Positions 1 to 9,217 of a DNA stretch of 64,000 nucleotides are shown here, piece by piece. The stretch's first letter is position 1; every line of letters begins with the position of its first letter. Source of the DNA: Flavobacterium sp. JAS. Its GTDB lineage: Bacteria; Bacteroidota; Bacteroidia; Flavobacteriales; Flavobacteriaceae. The stretch lies in the NCBI RefSeq assembly GCF_020991455.1, contig NZ_JAJMOX010000009.1, positions 186,001 to 250,000 of the forward strand, read 5' to 3'. Below the pieces are notes generated by a model. It made no database searches. It worked only from the letters and a program-made list of their open reading frames with translations, and was not told the origin of the DNA. The position numbers were made by a program, and so were the translations under genes.

Positions 1-47
1 TTATGGATTGTATGAGTATACAGTCTATGTTTTTAAAAAATGAAAAT

Positions 48-701
48 ATGGCAAAAATTATAATTTTTGGAATTCAGGATTTTGCTGAGTTAGCACATTA
101 TTATCTAGAAAATGATTCAGAACACGAAGTTGTTGCTTTTAGTGTCAATAAAGATTATTTGCCAGAGAATAATTTTTTTCATGATTTACCTATTATACCA
201 TTTGAAAATATTGAAAAAATATACTCTCCAATAGATTATAAATTTTTTGCTCCAATGGCTCCGCAAAAAATGAATAAACTTAGAGAAAATATTTACAATA
301 ATATTAAAGCAAAAGGATACGAATTGATTAGTTATGTGAGTAGTAAGGCAACTTTATTTAATAATTTGATAGGAGATAATTGCTTTATTTTGGAAAACAA
401 TACAATTCAGCCTTTTACATCAATTGGGAATAATGTTATTTTATGGAGTGGTAACCATATTGGGCATCATAGTATTATAAAAGATCATGTTATGTTTACA
501 TCACATGTTGTACTTTCGGGGCATTGTGTAGTTGAAAGTTATTGTACCTTTGGAGTAAATTCGACAATAAGAGACGGGGTAAAAATTGGAGAAGGAACTT
601 TTGTAGCAATGTCAGCAAGCATTATCAAGAATACAGAATCATGGGGTTTATATAAAGGAAATCCGGCAGTTAAATCTGAAATATCGACTAAAAAACTATA
701 A
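48..701 (+). CDS. NeuD/PglD-type sugar acyltransferase
   Basis: Probable acyl-CoA-dependent acyltransferase acting on a sugar or nucleotide sugar of the polysaccharide. The N-terminal part (about residues 2-75 from the chosen start) is the Rossmann-like PglD domain, opening IIIFGIQDFAELAHYYL. The C-terminal half is a left-handed beta-helix of hexapeptide repeats (for example IGNNVI, IGHHSI, IRDGVK) with the His-rich stretch GNHIGHHSIIKDH. An ATG at 3 in the same frame would add 15 residues; the ATG at 48 fits family starts, which begin just before the first beta strand. The stop lies 6 nt before the next gene. The family includes NeuD, which O-acetylates sialic acid, and PglD, which N-acetylates an amino sugar. 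The neuABC genes downstream make a NeuD-like role possible, but the substrate is not shown by the sequence. Confidence 0.8.
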   Translation: MAKIIIFGIQDFAELAHYYLENDSEHEVVAFSVNKDYLPENNFFHDLPIIPFENIEKIYSPIDYKFFAPMAPQKMNKLRENIYNNIKAKGYELISYVSSKATLFNNLIGDNCFILENNTIQPFTSIGNNVILWSGNHIGHHSIIKDHVMFTSHVVLSGHCVVESYCTFGVNSTIRDGVKIGEGTFVAMSASIIKNTESWGLYKGNPAVKSEISTKKL

Positions 702-707
702 AAAATT

Positions 708-1634
708 ATGTGGATCAAGAAGGGATTAATCTACAATGTTGATGGTGCTTATGAGTGGAATAAAAGTCATGCTCAAGTTCCTGTTGTTGATATGCTTTCT
801 GATAGAATTAGAATTTATTACGCAACAAGAAATAATTCGGGAAAAAGTAATGTTTCATATATTGAAGTTGATAAAAAAGATCCTAAAATAGTTCTATTTG
901 AGAATAACAAACCTTTGTTTAATTTTGGAAACCTTGGAACATTTGATGATTCTGGAATAATGCCTTCATCTATTATTAATGTTGGCGACAAAAAATATCT
1001 GTATTATATAGGTTGGACAACAAGACAAACAGTTCCTTTTCAAAATGCTATCGGACTTGCAATAAGTCAAGATGGAGGGAAAACATTTAAAAAAACATCT
1101 GAAGGACCTATAATTTCTGTCAATAATATTGAGCCATATTTTTCTGGGACCTCTTTTGTTATGATTGATGAAGGAGTGTTTAAAATGTGGTACCTGTCAT
1201 GCATAAGGTGGGAAATTTTTGATGATAAACCAGAACCAATATACAATATAAAATATGCTGAATCTTTAGATGGCATCAATTGGAAGCAAACAGGTAAAGT
1301 TGCAATTGAATTGGATGAAGATGAAGGTGGTTTGGTTAGTGCTTCAGTTGTTAAAGAAAATAATCTTTACAAGATGTGGTTTGGAAAAAGAAAAAAAAGT
1401 GACTACAGGACTAATTTACAAAATTCTTATCGAATTGGATATGCCGAATCTTCTGACGGAATCAATTGGGAGCGTAAAGACAGTCTCGCAGCTATTGATA
1501 TTTCAAAAGATAATGATTGGGATTCTGAAATGATTTCTTATCCATACGTTTTTAAAAATAATAATGATTTTTTGATGTTATATAATGGTAATGGATTTGG
1601 TAAAACAGGTTTTGGATATGCACTCTGGAAATAA
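708..1634 (+). CDS. Five-bladed beta-propeller protein, GH43/GH130-like
   Basis: A 308-residue protein with the repeat signature of five-bladed propeller glycosidases. Phrases such as YYIGWTT, FKMWYLSC, YAESLDGINW, YKMWFGKR and YAESSDGINW recur every 50-60 residues, as in GH43, GH32 and GH130 relatives. There is no signal peptide, so it should act in the cytoplasm. The position inside a glycosyltransferase operon suggests cleavage, phosphorolysis or transfer on a glycan intermediate, but I cannot assign the catalytic residues. It lies 6 nt after the acyltransferase and overlaps the next gene by 17 nt, implying co-translation. Fold confidence is good; function is unknown. Confidence 0.7.
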   Translation: MWIKKGLIYNVDGAYEWNKSHAQVPVVDMLSDRIRIYYATRNNSGKSNVSYIEVDKKDPKIVLFENNKPLFNFGNLGTFDDSGIMPSSIINVGDKKYLYYIGWTTRQTVPFQNAIGLAISQDGGKTFKKTSEGPIISVNNIEPYFSGTSFVMIDEGVFKMWYLSCIRWEIFDDKPEPIYNIKYAESLDGINWKQTGKVAIELDEDEGGLVSASVVKENNLYKMWFGKRKKSDYRTNLQNSYRIGYAESSDGINWERKDSLAAIDISKDNDWDSEMISYPYVFKNNNDFLMLYNGNGFGKTGFGYALWK

Positions 1635-2553
1635 AAGTACTCCTTTTGTAGCAATATGGATGGTTACTTACAATCATGAAAAATTCATTGAAGAAGCAGT
1701 AGAGTCCGTAATGGCACAAAAAACTGATTTTGAATATAAATTATTTATAGGAGAAGATTGCTCAATAGATAATACACGTGCAATTTGTCTAAAATTAAAA
1801 TCAAAATATCAAAATAAAATTGAACTGTTCCTAAATAAAAATAATATAGGAGCAAACTTAAATGCCTACAACGTTTTTAACTCATGTTTTGAAAGTGAAG
1901 CCAAATATATTGCTTTACTAGAAGCAGACGACTATTGGACAGATCCATTGAAACTCCAAAAACAAGTTGATTTTTTAGAGAATAATGCAAATTATTCAAT
2001 TTGTTGGACTAAGTATTTCGTTAAGCAAGAATCACAGATGTTATCGTCTTTAGAAAGACCAGAGTGGGCTGATCAAGTAGGTGTAGATGGAGGTTTTAAG
2101 ATAGATTTAGATACTGTTTTTACACCTTATTGTACTTATACTTTAACAACATTATTTAGAAAAGAGGCTCTTGATTTGGATTTATTGAAAAAATTAAGAT
2201 ATCATAAAGATAATTCTCTTTATACACTTTGCCTGAGCAAAGGCGATGGTCTTTTACTTGATTTTTATTCTGGTGTATACAGATTGCATGATGGAGGAAT
2301 TTACTCAAGTACTTCAGCTTTTAAACAAAAACACTATAGTTATTTAAATTTAAAAGAAATCGTATCTGAAATTCCAAATTGTAATAATGGTAACATGCGC
2401 AGTGTTAGAGATTATTTGCTTAAAGAATCAATACAACTTCATCCTGATCGATTTTCTCTTAGCTATTTAAATTTAATAAAAGACGGAATTAACTTTTTTG
2501 GGATTAGAGAATGTTCATCGTTAATTTTTAATAATTTCAAAAATGAAGGATAA
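1618..2553 (+). CDS. Family 2 glycosyltransferase
   Basis: GT-A fold inverting glycosyltransferase. The N-terminus carries the GT2 opening WMVTYNHEKFIEEAVESVM, then a GEDCSIDNT nucleotide-binding segment and the metal-binding EADDYW about 100 residues in. This subtype is common in Bacteroidota capsule loci. The ATG at 1618 is chosen because it lies just before the first beta strand and gives a short (17 nt) overlap with the propeller gene. An in-frame start at 1585 would add 11 residues of out-of-family sequence. The gene overlaps the next one by 11 nt. Donor and acceptor cannot be told. Confidence 0.85.
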   Translation: MHSGNKSTPFVAIWMVTYNHEKFIEEAVESVMAQKTDFEYKLFIGEDCSIDNTRAICLKLKSKYQNKIELFLNKNNIGANLNAYNVFNSCFESEAKYIALLEADDYWTDPLKLQKQVDFLENNANYSICWTKYFVKQESQMLSSLERPEWADQVGVDGGFKIDLDTVFTPYCTYTLTTLFRKEALDLDLLKKLRYHKDNSLYTLCLSKGDGLLLDFYSGVYRLHDGGIYSSTSAFKQKHYSYLNLKEIVSEIPNCNNGNMRSVRDYLLKESIQLHPDRFSLSYLNLIKDGINFFGIRECSSLIFNNFKNEG

Positions 2554-3472
2554 TTATTTGGTCAGTATCATTATGCCAGCTTTTAATGCTGGTAGTTATA
2601 TTGAGACGAGTATAAAAAGTGTTTTGGAGCAAACGTACCAAAATTGGGAATTAATAATTATTGATGACGGATCTTTGGACGATACTGGTATAATTTGTAA
2701 AGGATATGCTGCTAAAGATAAAAGAATTATCTATATCTATCAAGACAATGCAAAGCAAGCTATTGCCAGGAATAATGGAATAAAAAACGCAAGGGGTGAA
2801 ATTTTAGCCTTTTTAGACTCAGATGATCTATGGCTGTCAAATAAATTAGAATTGAGTTTATTACATTTTGATTTAGAAAATTTTGATTTAATTTTTACCG
2901 ACGCATATTTTTCAAATAAAGATCAATTAGATATTTTTGATCCAAAGATGGAGAAAATGGGAATTCCAAAGAAAACATATTTTGGTAATACCGGTATAGC
3001 TAATTTTATTGAAGTAAATCAAATTCCAATTTTAACAGTCTTAGTAAAAAAGGCTGCTGTTGAACAGATTAATTTTTTTGATGAGAATTGTGTTCCTGCT
3101 GAAGATTATGATTTATGGTTAAGGTTGCTGAAAAATAAGTATAGATTCAGATCACTCGATCTGCCTTTATCAGTTTATCGGGTTCATTCTGCATCATCTT
3201 CATCTTCGGATAGATTTGTCACAGATATGGTTTTAAAATCTATTATGAAGAATTTTAATGCTGATGACATTCAGGAAATGAATGCTATGCCTTTTGTAAA
3301 AAACTGGATTCTAAGATGGATTAAATTGTATTTGACAAAATCAAACTGTAGCCAATTAAAAATCCTCTTAGATCATTTTGAATATAAAAAGATGACTGTC
3401 AAATTATCTTTTTTGCTAGGCAATTTTATCAGTTTTACGAGTTTTAAATATTTAATTTCAAAAACAATTTAA
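2543..3472 (+). CDS. Family 2 glycosyltransferase
   Basis: GT2 enzyme of 309 residues. It opens VSIIMPAFNAGSYIETSIKS, followed by the IIDDGSLDDT segment and the metal-binding LDSDDLW near residue 95. The typical ED of the catalytic region appears in AEDYDLWLRLL. Cytoplasmic, no transmembrane segment evident. It overlaps the previous gene by 11 nt and its stop shares one base with the next start, so it is embedded in the operon. It probably adds one residue of the repeat unit; the specificity is unknown. Confidence 0.87.
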   Translation: MKDNYLVSIIMPAFNAGSYIETSIKSVLEQTYQNWELIIIDDGSLDDTGIICKGYAAKDKRIIYIYQDNAKQAIARNNGIKNARGEILAFLDSDDLWLSNKLELSLLHFDLENFDLIFTDAYFSNKDQLDIFDPKMEKMGIPKKTYFGNTGIANFIEVNQIPILTVLVKKAAVEQINFFDENCVPAEDYDLWLRLLKNKYRFRSLDLPLSVYRVHSASSSSSDRFVTDMVLKSIMKNFNADDIQEMNAMPFVKNWILRWIKLYLTKSNCSQLKILLDHFEYKKMTVKLSFLLGNFISFTSFKYLISKTI

Positions 3473-4344
3473 TGAGTTCCAGCGTATCTATTATAATTCC
3501 AAGCTATAACCGGGCAGAATATTTAAATGATGCTTTGCAGTCTGTTTTAGATCAAACTCATACAAACTGGGAATGCATTATCGTGGATGATGGAAGTTCA
3601 GATAATACTAAAGAATTGGTAGAAAAATGGATTGTTAAAGATGGCCGATTTAAGTATGTTTATAAGAAAAATGGAGGAGCAAGTTCAGCAAGAAATGCTG
3701 GATTACATTTAGCAAAAGGAGAGTTTATACAGTTTCTTGACTCAGACGATTTTATGAGTAAGTTTAAAATAGAAAAGCAGCTTACTTATTTTAATGAAAT
3801 GATTGATATTGTAATATGTGATTTCTTTCCTTTTGATCAACAAACCGGGAGTTTTTTATCATCAAGATATAGGAATCCTTTTCCAGATGTATCCAATTAT
3901 ATTAGAGATATTATCATTAATTGGGAAATAGATTTATCAATACCTTGTCACTGTGTATTGTTCAAAAGTAAATTATTACATCAAAATCGATTTATAGACT
4001 TTGATGAATCCCTTGTAAATCACGAAGATTGGGTATTTTGGGTACAATTGTTTTATTATTCTTCAGGAATCTATAATTTGCAGGAGTCACTAGTAAGTTA
4101 TCGTATTCATAATAAATCACTTTGTGCTGATAACGAAAAAATGAAAGAGTATTTTTTGCAAGCGAACAAAAATATACAATCGTTTTTTGAAAATATAGGA
4201 GATAAAGAAGCGCTGCAATTTTGTTCTGATAAATTGAAGATTTTGAAGCCCAAAAAAGAGTTTAACTTAAAAAAAACAATCAAATTATTCATTCCACCTA
4301 TACTTTTAATTATTAAAAAAAGACTTGTGAAAAATCTAAAATAG
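3472..4344 (+). CDS. Family 2 glycosyltransferase
   Basis: GT2 enzyme of 290 residues. Visible parts are the opening VSIIIPSYNRAEYLNDALQS, the IVDDGSSDNT segment, the acceptor-side GGASSARNAGL and the metal-binding LDSDDF. Its start overlaps the preceding stop by one base (TAATG), a translational-coupling arrangement. Downstream there are about 50 nt before the WbsX-type gene. It resembles its left neighbour in architecture, but the two differ enough that separate sugar linkages are likely (inference). Confidence 0.87.
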   Translation: MSSSVSIIIPSYNRAEYLNDALQSVLDQTHTNWECIIVDDGSSDNTKELVEKWIVKDGRFKYVYKKNGGASSARNAGLHLAKGEFIQFLDSDDFMSKFKIEKQLTYFNEMIDIVICDFFPFDQQTGSFLSSRYRNPFPDVSNYIRDIIINWEIDLSIPCHCVLFKSKLLHQNRFIDFDESLVNHEDWVFWVQLFYYSSGIYNLQESLVSYRIHNKSLCADNEKMKEYFLQANKNIQSFFENIGDKEALQFCSDKLKILKPKKEFNLKKTIKLFIPPILLIIKKRLVKNLK

Positions 4345-4394
4345 CTATTATATTACGATTTTTATAATACAAGAGTAATAACAAACTAAAAAAA

Positions 4395-5483
4395 ATGGAT
4401 AATATAAAACCAATTGCAATTTACTTACCTCAATTTCATCCCATTCGTGAAAATGATACTTGGTGGGGTAAAGGTTTTACTGAATGGACTAATGTGACAA
4501 AAGCACAACCTCGATTTGAAGGTCATTATCAACCACATTTACCTGCCGACTTAGGTTTTTACGATCTAAGACTTGAGGAGGCGAGATTAGCTCAAGAGCA
4601 AATGGCAAAAGATTATGGCATCCAAGGGTTTTGTTATTACCATTATTGGTTTAATGGTAAGAAATTATTACAAGAACCGTTAGATAGAAAACTTAAAAAC
4701 CCTAAAGAGAATTTATCTTTTATGATGTGTTGGGCTAATGAAAATTGGACAAGAGCATGGGATGGTTTAGATAAAGAAGTTTTATTAAAACAAGAATATG
4801 CTTTTGAAGATGATTTAGTTCATATAAATCACCTTATTAATTATTTTAAAGACGATCGATATATTAAGGTAAATGGAAAACCGGTTTTTATTATTTATAG
4901 GCCAAGTCTTTTTCCAGATATAGAAAAAACAATTGCAATATGGAGAAAAGCAGTTAAAGACGCAGGTTTTCCAGATTTATACATTGGATTTGCGCATAAA
5001 GATGAGAATCAATTTAAGCCGGCAAGCAAGGGGTTTGATTTTGCTTTTGAGTTTCATCCTAATTCGAATTGCCCAGCCAGGACGCCGTTTCCGAGAACTT
5101 TTTTTCAGAAAGCAATAAGAAAGATTAGAAAAAAAATGAGAATTAAAGTAAAGGATTTGAATTATTTTATTGATTATTCGAATTATGTAAGTAAACAAAT
5201 GAGAACAGCCTATAAAGAAGATGTTTATCCCGGAATAACCCCAATGTGGGATAATTCTGCAAGGCGACACAACAATAGTATTATAATACATGATTCTACA
5301 CCAGAAAAATATAAAAACTGGTTAAGTCATATTAAACAAAATTATCCTTGGGAATTGGTTGAAGAAAATTTTTTATTTATTAACGCATGGAATGAATGGG
5401 CTGAAGGTAACCATTTAGAACCTTGTCAAAAATGGGGAACCGCTTATTTGGAAGCTACAAAGGAAGTGATAATAAAAACATAA
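4395..5483 (+). CDS. WbsX-type glycosyltransferase (GH99-like)
   Basis: A 362-residue protein of the Glyco_tran_WbsX family, which is related in fold to GH99 endo-mannosidases. Diagnostic sequence includes IAIYLPQFHPIRENDTWWG, FTEWTNV, GFCYYHYWFNGKKLL, CWANENWTRAWDG and the C-terminal FINAWNEWAEGNHLEP. The length matches the family. WbsX proteins occur in O-antigen and capsule loci, often with rhamnan or mannose-type glycans, but no member's exact reaction can be carried over. Spacing to both neighbours is 50-65 nt without a visible terminator. Confidence 0.88.
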   Translation: MDNIKPIAIYLPQFHPIRENDTWWGKGFTEWTNVTKAQPRFEGHYQPHLPADLGFYDLRLEEARLAQEQMAKDYGIQGFCYYHYWFNGKKLLQEPLDRKLKNPKENLSFMMCWANENWTRAWDGLDKEVLLKQEYAFEDDLVHINHLINYFKDDRYIKVNGKPVFIIYRPSLFPDIEKTIAIWRKAVKDAGFPDLYIGFAHKDENQFKPASKGFDFAFEFHPNSNCPARTPFPRTFFQKAIRKIRKKMRIKVKDLNYFIDYSNYVSKQMRTAYKEDVYPGITPMWDNSARRHNNSIIIHDSTPEKYKNWLSHIKQNYPWELVEENFLFINAWNEWAEGNHLEPCQKWGTAYLEATKEVIIKT

Positions 5484-5548
5484 GGTTTTTGAAAACATTA
5501 TTCTTTTTATTAAAAGTTTAATTGTTTTAATTTAAGTTAATATGAATT

Positions 5549-6427
5549 ATGAAAAATTATAATTTTCCTTTAGTCTCATTATGTATTCCTACTTATAATG
5601 GAGCTAAATTTATTGGTGAAGCTCTAGATGCTGCAATAAACCAAACTTACAATAATATCGAAATTATAATTTCAGATGATGATTCAAATGATGATACATT
5701 AACTATTATAAATGACAAGCTAAAGAATTCTAAAATATCATATTATATTTATAATCATAAACCAAATGGTATTGGTGCCAATTGGAATAATTGTATTAGA
5801 TATGCGAGAGGAGAATATATAAAATTTCTTTTTCAAGATGATTTAATGCGCCCTGATTGTATTGAGAAAATGATAGAATTAGCCATAACAAATAATAATA
5901 TAGGTTTGGTATATTGTAAGCGAACTATTTTACATGACGCTAATAATTTGGAGCATAAAGCATGGATTAATTATGGTGGAATACTTCATAAAAAATGGTT
6001 TGCGATAGATGTCGCGGCCGGCGTATTAGATGGTAAAAAATATCTTTCTGATTTATATTTAATGAATGATAATCCTTTAAATAAAATTGGTGAACCTACA
6101 GCAGTTTTATTAAAGAAAAGGTGCGTTGATAAAATTGGCCTTTTTGATGAACATTTAAAACAGACACTTGATATTGATTATTGGTATCGTTTAATGAAAT
6201 ATTATAAGATTGGGTTTATCGATGAGGAGTTAGTATCTTTTAGACTCCATTACGATCAAGCATCTTCGGTAAATAAAAGAAATCAAATTAACGAGGGAGA
6301 ATTACTTAATAAAAAATTTTATAAAACTATTTCATGGTATTTTCATCCTAAAAAAAGATGGAAGTTTTTTAAACGCTATAGTTCGGTAGGAAATTTGGCA
6401 AGATATATTAAAAGAGTTTGTTCGTGA
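5549..6427 (+). CDS. Family 2 glycosyltransferase
   Basis: GT2 enzyme of 292 residues. It opens VSLCIPTYNGAKFIGEALDA, followed by IISDDDSNDDT and the metal-binding FQDD, a variant of the usual D-x-D. The conserved GLFDEHLKQTLDIDYWYRLM segment marks the acceptor side. The ATG is preceded by a short A-rich stretch and an 65-nt spacer from the WbsX-type gene. The C-terminal KKRWKFFKRYSS is strongly basic, as in membrane-associated transferases. Substrate unknown. Confidence 0.85.
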   Translation: MKNYNFPLVSLCIPTYNGAKFIGEALDAAINQTYNNIEIIISDDDSNDDTLTIINDKLKNSKISYYIYNHKPNGIGANWNNCIRYARGEYIKFLFQDDLMRPDCIEKMIELAITNNNIGLVYCKRTILHDANNLEHKAWINYGGILHKKWFAIDVAAGVLDGKKYLSDLYLMNDNPLNKIGEPTAVLLKKRCVDKIGLFDEHLKQTLDIDYWYRLMKYYKIGFIDEELVSFRLHYDQASSVNKRNQINEGELLNKKFYKTISWYFHPKKRWKFFKRYSSVGNLARYIKRVCS

Positions 6428-6509
6428 AATTATGAGATTTTTTATAATAGGTTTAAAGTCAGGATTTCAGTCGATTTTAAGTTAAAGTATATTTGTTATA
6501 GATTAAAAA

Positions 6510-7433
6510 ATGAAAATAAGTGTAGTTATTGTTACTTTTAATGGTATGAAATGGATAGAAAATTGTATCAATTCTATTCTTGAAAGTATTGTATTGCCTG
6601 AGATTATAGTTGTTGATAATTGTAGTACGGATAGCACTTACAGCTTTTTAAGGGATAATTATTCGAAAAAAATTAAACTTATCGAGGCTGATGAAAATTT
6701 AGGATTTGGTCGTGCAAATAATCTGGGGATTTCATTAGCACTAGAATTAAATAGTGATTTTGTTTTTTTATTAAATCAGGATACTGTTATAGAAAAAAAT
6801 ACTATTGAAAAACTCTTAGAAGTATCAGGTAATAATCCGGATTTTGGAGTAATTAGTCCCATACATTCAGATGGAAAGGGTTCTTTATTGGATATGAGTT
6901 TTTTATATTATATAAATCGTAAGGGTAAGGATTTGATTTCTGATTCCATTTTAAATAAAGTGATGAAAGAAATTTATGAGGTTGAAATGATAAATGCAGC
7001 GGCTTGGTTCCTACCTAAAAAGACCCTTGAGATTGTTGGAGGTTTTGATCCTATGTTCTTTTTATATGGAGAAGATGATAATTACTGTCAAAGAGTACTT
7101 TACCATAATTTAAAAATTGGTGTCACACCTAAAACAGTTATAAAACACGATAGCGATAATAATAACACTGTTGACTTTGTTAAAGGTTCTGAAAAATATT
7201 ATAATAAATTCCTGAATAGGATAAGGGTAAAATATGCGAATATTCAATCGGAGGATTATAAGGAAATTAGTAAGATAAAAAACTATTTTTTTAAAGAATC
7301 AATTATAAGTTTATTAAAATTTAATTTTACAGACTACCTAATTAACAAAACTAAATATAAACTTATAGACAAAAAAAGTATAGAGTTAAGTGTTTTGCAA
7401 AACAGAGAGTTAGGAAAGAACTATTTAACTTAA
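6510..7433 (+). CDS. Family 2 glycosyltransferase, rhamnosyltransferase-like
   Basis: GT2 enzyme of 307 residues. It opens ISVVIVTFNGMKWIENCINS, then VVDNCSTDST, NLGFGRANNLGI and the LLNQD motif in place of the usual D-x-D. LNQD, together with GGFDPMFFLYGEDDNYCQR, is typical of the rhamnosyltransferase/WcaE-like branch of GT2. That subfamily label does not prove rhamnose is the donor. It lies 82 nt after the previous gene and 4 nt before the next one. Confidence 0.84.
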   Translation: MKISVVIVTFNGMKWIENCINSILESIVLPEIIVVDNCSTDSTYSFLRDNYSKKIKLIEADENLGFGRANNLGISLALELNSDFVFLLNQDTVIEKNTIEKLLEVSGNNPDFGVISPIHSDGKGSLLDMSFLYYINRKGKDLISDSILNKVMKEIYEVEMINAAAWFLPKKTLEIVGGFDPMFFLYGEDDNYCQRVLYHNLKIGVTPKTVIKHDSDNNNTVDFVKGSEKYYNKFLNRIRVKYANIQSEDYKEISKIKNYFFKESIISLLKFNFTDYLINKTKYKLIDKKSIELSVLQNRELGKNYLT

Positions 7434-7437
7434 AAGT

Positions 7438-8283
7438 ATGAAGTCAAATTCAAATTGTCAGGTATCTGTAATTATTCCTTGCTATAACGACCATAAATAT
7501 ATTCAAGAAGCAGTAAACTCAATTAATAATCAAACGCATAAAAATGTAGAGATTATTATTATTGATGATGGCTCAGATAGCACTACGCACAATGTTCTAA
7601 AAACTCTGGAGCAAGAAAATTTAACAATTATATATCAAGAGAATTCAGGTCCAAGCTCGGCAAGAAATACAGGAATAAAACAGGCGAAAGGAGATTATAT
7701 TTTAACATTAGATGCTGACGATTTTTTTGATTCCGTTTTTATTTCAAAAGCATTAGATTATCTCACACTTAATAATAAGGTTGGATTAGTAAGCTGTTGG
7801 ATTAAGACTTTTAATGATGAAGGAATTATGGAAATGTTTAAACCTGGTGGGGGAGATTTAGAAACATTAATTCTTGGTAATGGTGCATCTGGAAATTATT
7901 TATTTAGGAAAAAATGCTGGTTGGATGTAGGTGGTTACGATGAAAATATGAGAAAAGGTTATGAAGATTGGGAGTTTAATATTTCGGTAGTAAAGGCCGG
8001 ATGGGAAATTAAAATAATAGAAGAATATTTATTTAATTATAGAAAAAAATCAAAATCAAGAAATTCTGAAGCAGACAAATTTCATAAATATGAACTGTGG
8101 AGATATATTTATAAAAAGCATAAAGATTTGTGGAATACGTATCATGAATTAATGATAGATAATGTTTTTTTACAAATGGAAGCTTTAGAAATGGGGTCGC
8201 AAAATCTTCGAAAAACAATTGATTATAAGTTAGGAAAAATGTTCTTAATGCCTTTTCGGTTTATTAAAAAGCGTTTATTATAA
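7438..8283 (+). CDS. Family 2 glycosyltransferase (tandem paralogue 1)
   Basis: GT2 enzyme of 281 residues with VSVIIPCYNDHKYIQEAVNS, IIIDDGSD, GPSSARNTGI and the metal-binding LTLDADDFF. It is visibly paralogous to the next gene. The two share the LTLDADDFF block, LFRKKCWLD, GGYDENM and KGYEDWEF blocks, FNYRKK and a C-terminal IDYKLG motif. It starts 4 nt after the preceding stop. A duplication followed by a change of donor or linkage is the simplest reading. Cytoplasmic with a basic C-terminus. Confidence 0.86.
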   Translation: MKSNSNCQVSVIIPCYNDHKYIQEAVNSINNQTHKNVEIIIIDDGSDSTTHNVLKTLEQENLTIIYQENSGPSSARNTGIKQAKGDYILTLDADDFFDSVFISKALDYLTLNNKVGLVSCWIKTFNDEGIMEMFKPGGGDLETLILGNGASGNYLFRKKCWLDVGGYDENMRKGYEDWEFNISVVKAGWEIKIIEEYLFNYRKKSKSRNSEADKFHKYELWRYIYKKHKDLWNTYHELMIDNVFLQMEALEMGSQNLRKTIDYKLGKMFLMPFRFIKKRLL

Positions 8284-8304
8284 TCTTAATATTAAATATA
8301 TAAA

Positions 8305-9171
8305 GTGGAAAATATCAAATTAGTTTCAATTGTTATACCGTGTTATAATGATAAAGACTATATTCAAGAAAGTGTCAATTCAGCTTTAAATCAATCCTAT
8401 GAACATATTGAAGTTATTATTATAGATGATGGATCTGATGAAGCTACAAAAAAGGTTTTAGCGAGTATTAATCATGAAAAAATAAAGCTAATTACTCAAG
8501 AAAATAAAGGTTTAAGTGCAGCTAGAAATGTTGGTATTGCAAATGCAAACGGCGAATATATTTTGACTTTAGATGCGGATGATTTTTTTGAAAATTCCTT
8601 TTTAGAAAAAGCAGTGCACATTCTAAACTCAGATCTTGAAGTTGGAGTTGTAGGTTGTTTTACAAATTATTTTGAGGATAATTATAAAATAGTACATAAA
8701 AACTACCCTAGTGGTGGTAATATTGATGATTTTTTGTTTAAAACTAATACAGCAGCAAACTCACTATTCCGAAAAAAGTGCTGGCTGGATGCAGGTGGTT
8801 ATGACGAAAATATGAAAAAGGGATATGAAGATTGGGAATTTTGGATTTCAGTGACAAAGCATAATTGGAGAGTTCATACTATTGAAGAATTCTTATTCAA
8901 TTATAGAAAAAAAGAAGGATCAATGCTTCAGACAATTACAAATTCGTACATTGAGGAAAACCATAGATATATATTGAATAAACATAAAGAACTATATATA
9001 AGAGATTTTGATAAAACAATAGAGTTTTTACAAAAGGCTACCTTGAAATATAAAGCAAATGAAATTAAAAGGTTGAAATCTATTGATTATAAGTTAGGCC
9101 ATTTTTTTTTAAGTCCATTAAGGGTTTTAAAGAAATGTATATTTATTCTTTTAAACATAAAAAATAAATAA
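8305..9171 (+). CDS. Family 2 glycosyltransferase (tandem paralogue 2)
   Basis: GT2 enzyme of 288 residues with LVSIVIPCYNDKDYIQESVN, IIIDDGSDE, GLSAARNVGI and LTLDADDFF. The first codon is GTG at 8305; no ATG lies between it and the first conserved strand, so GTG initiation is well supported. It is a paralogue of the gene just upstream, with the two proteins alignable nearly end to end by eye. It ends with a hydrophobic/basic tail that may associate with the membrane. Substrate unknown. Confidence 0.86.
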   Translation: MENIKLVSIVIPCYNDKDYIQESVNSALNQSYEHIEVIIIDDGSDEATKKVLASINHEKIKLITQENKGLSAARNVGIANANGEYILTLDADDFFENSFLEKAVHILNSDLEVGVVGCFTNYFEDNYKIVHKNYPSGGNIDDFLFKTNTAANSLFRKKCWLDAGGYDENMKKGYEDWEFWISVTKHNWRVHTIEEFLFNYRKKEGSMLQTITNSYIEENHRYILNKHKELYIRDFDKTIEFLQKATLKYKANEIKRLKSIDYKLGHFFLSPLRVLKKCIFILLNIKNK

Positions 9172-9217
9172 TTTAATTATTCGTAAGGTGATAAAATTTA
9201 AAATGAATTTAGAATAA

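Noticed and set aside
1067..1279. Antisense open frames across the glycosyltransferase genes, RecQ, HtpG and the S9 peptidase
   Set aside because: They lie wholly inside genes with strong family evidence on the other strand and have no recognisable protein features.
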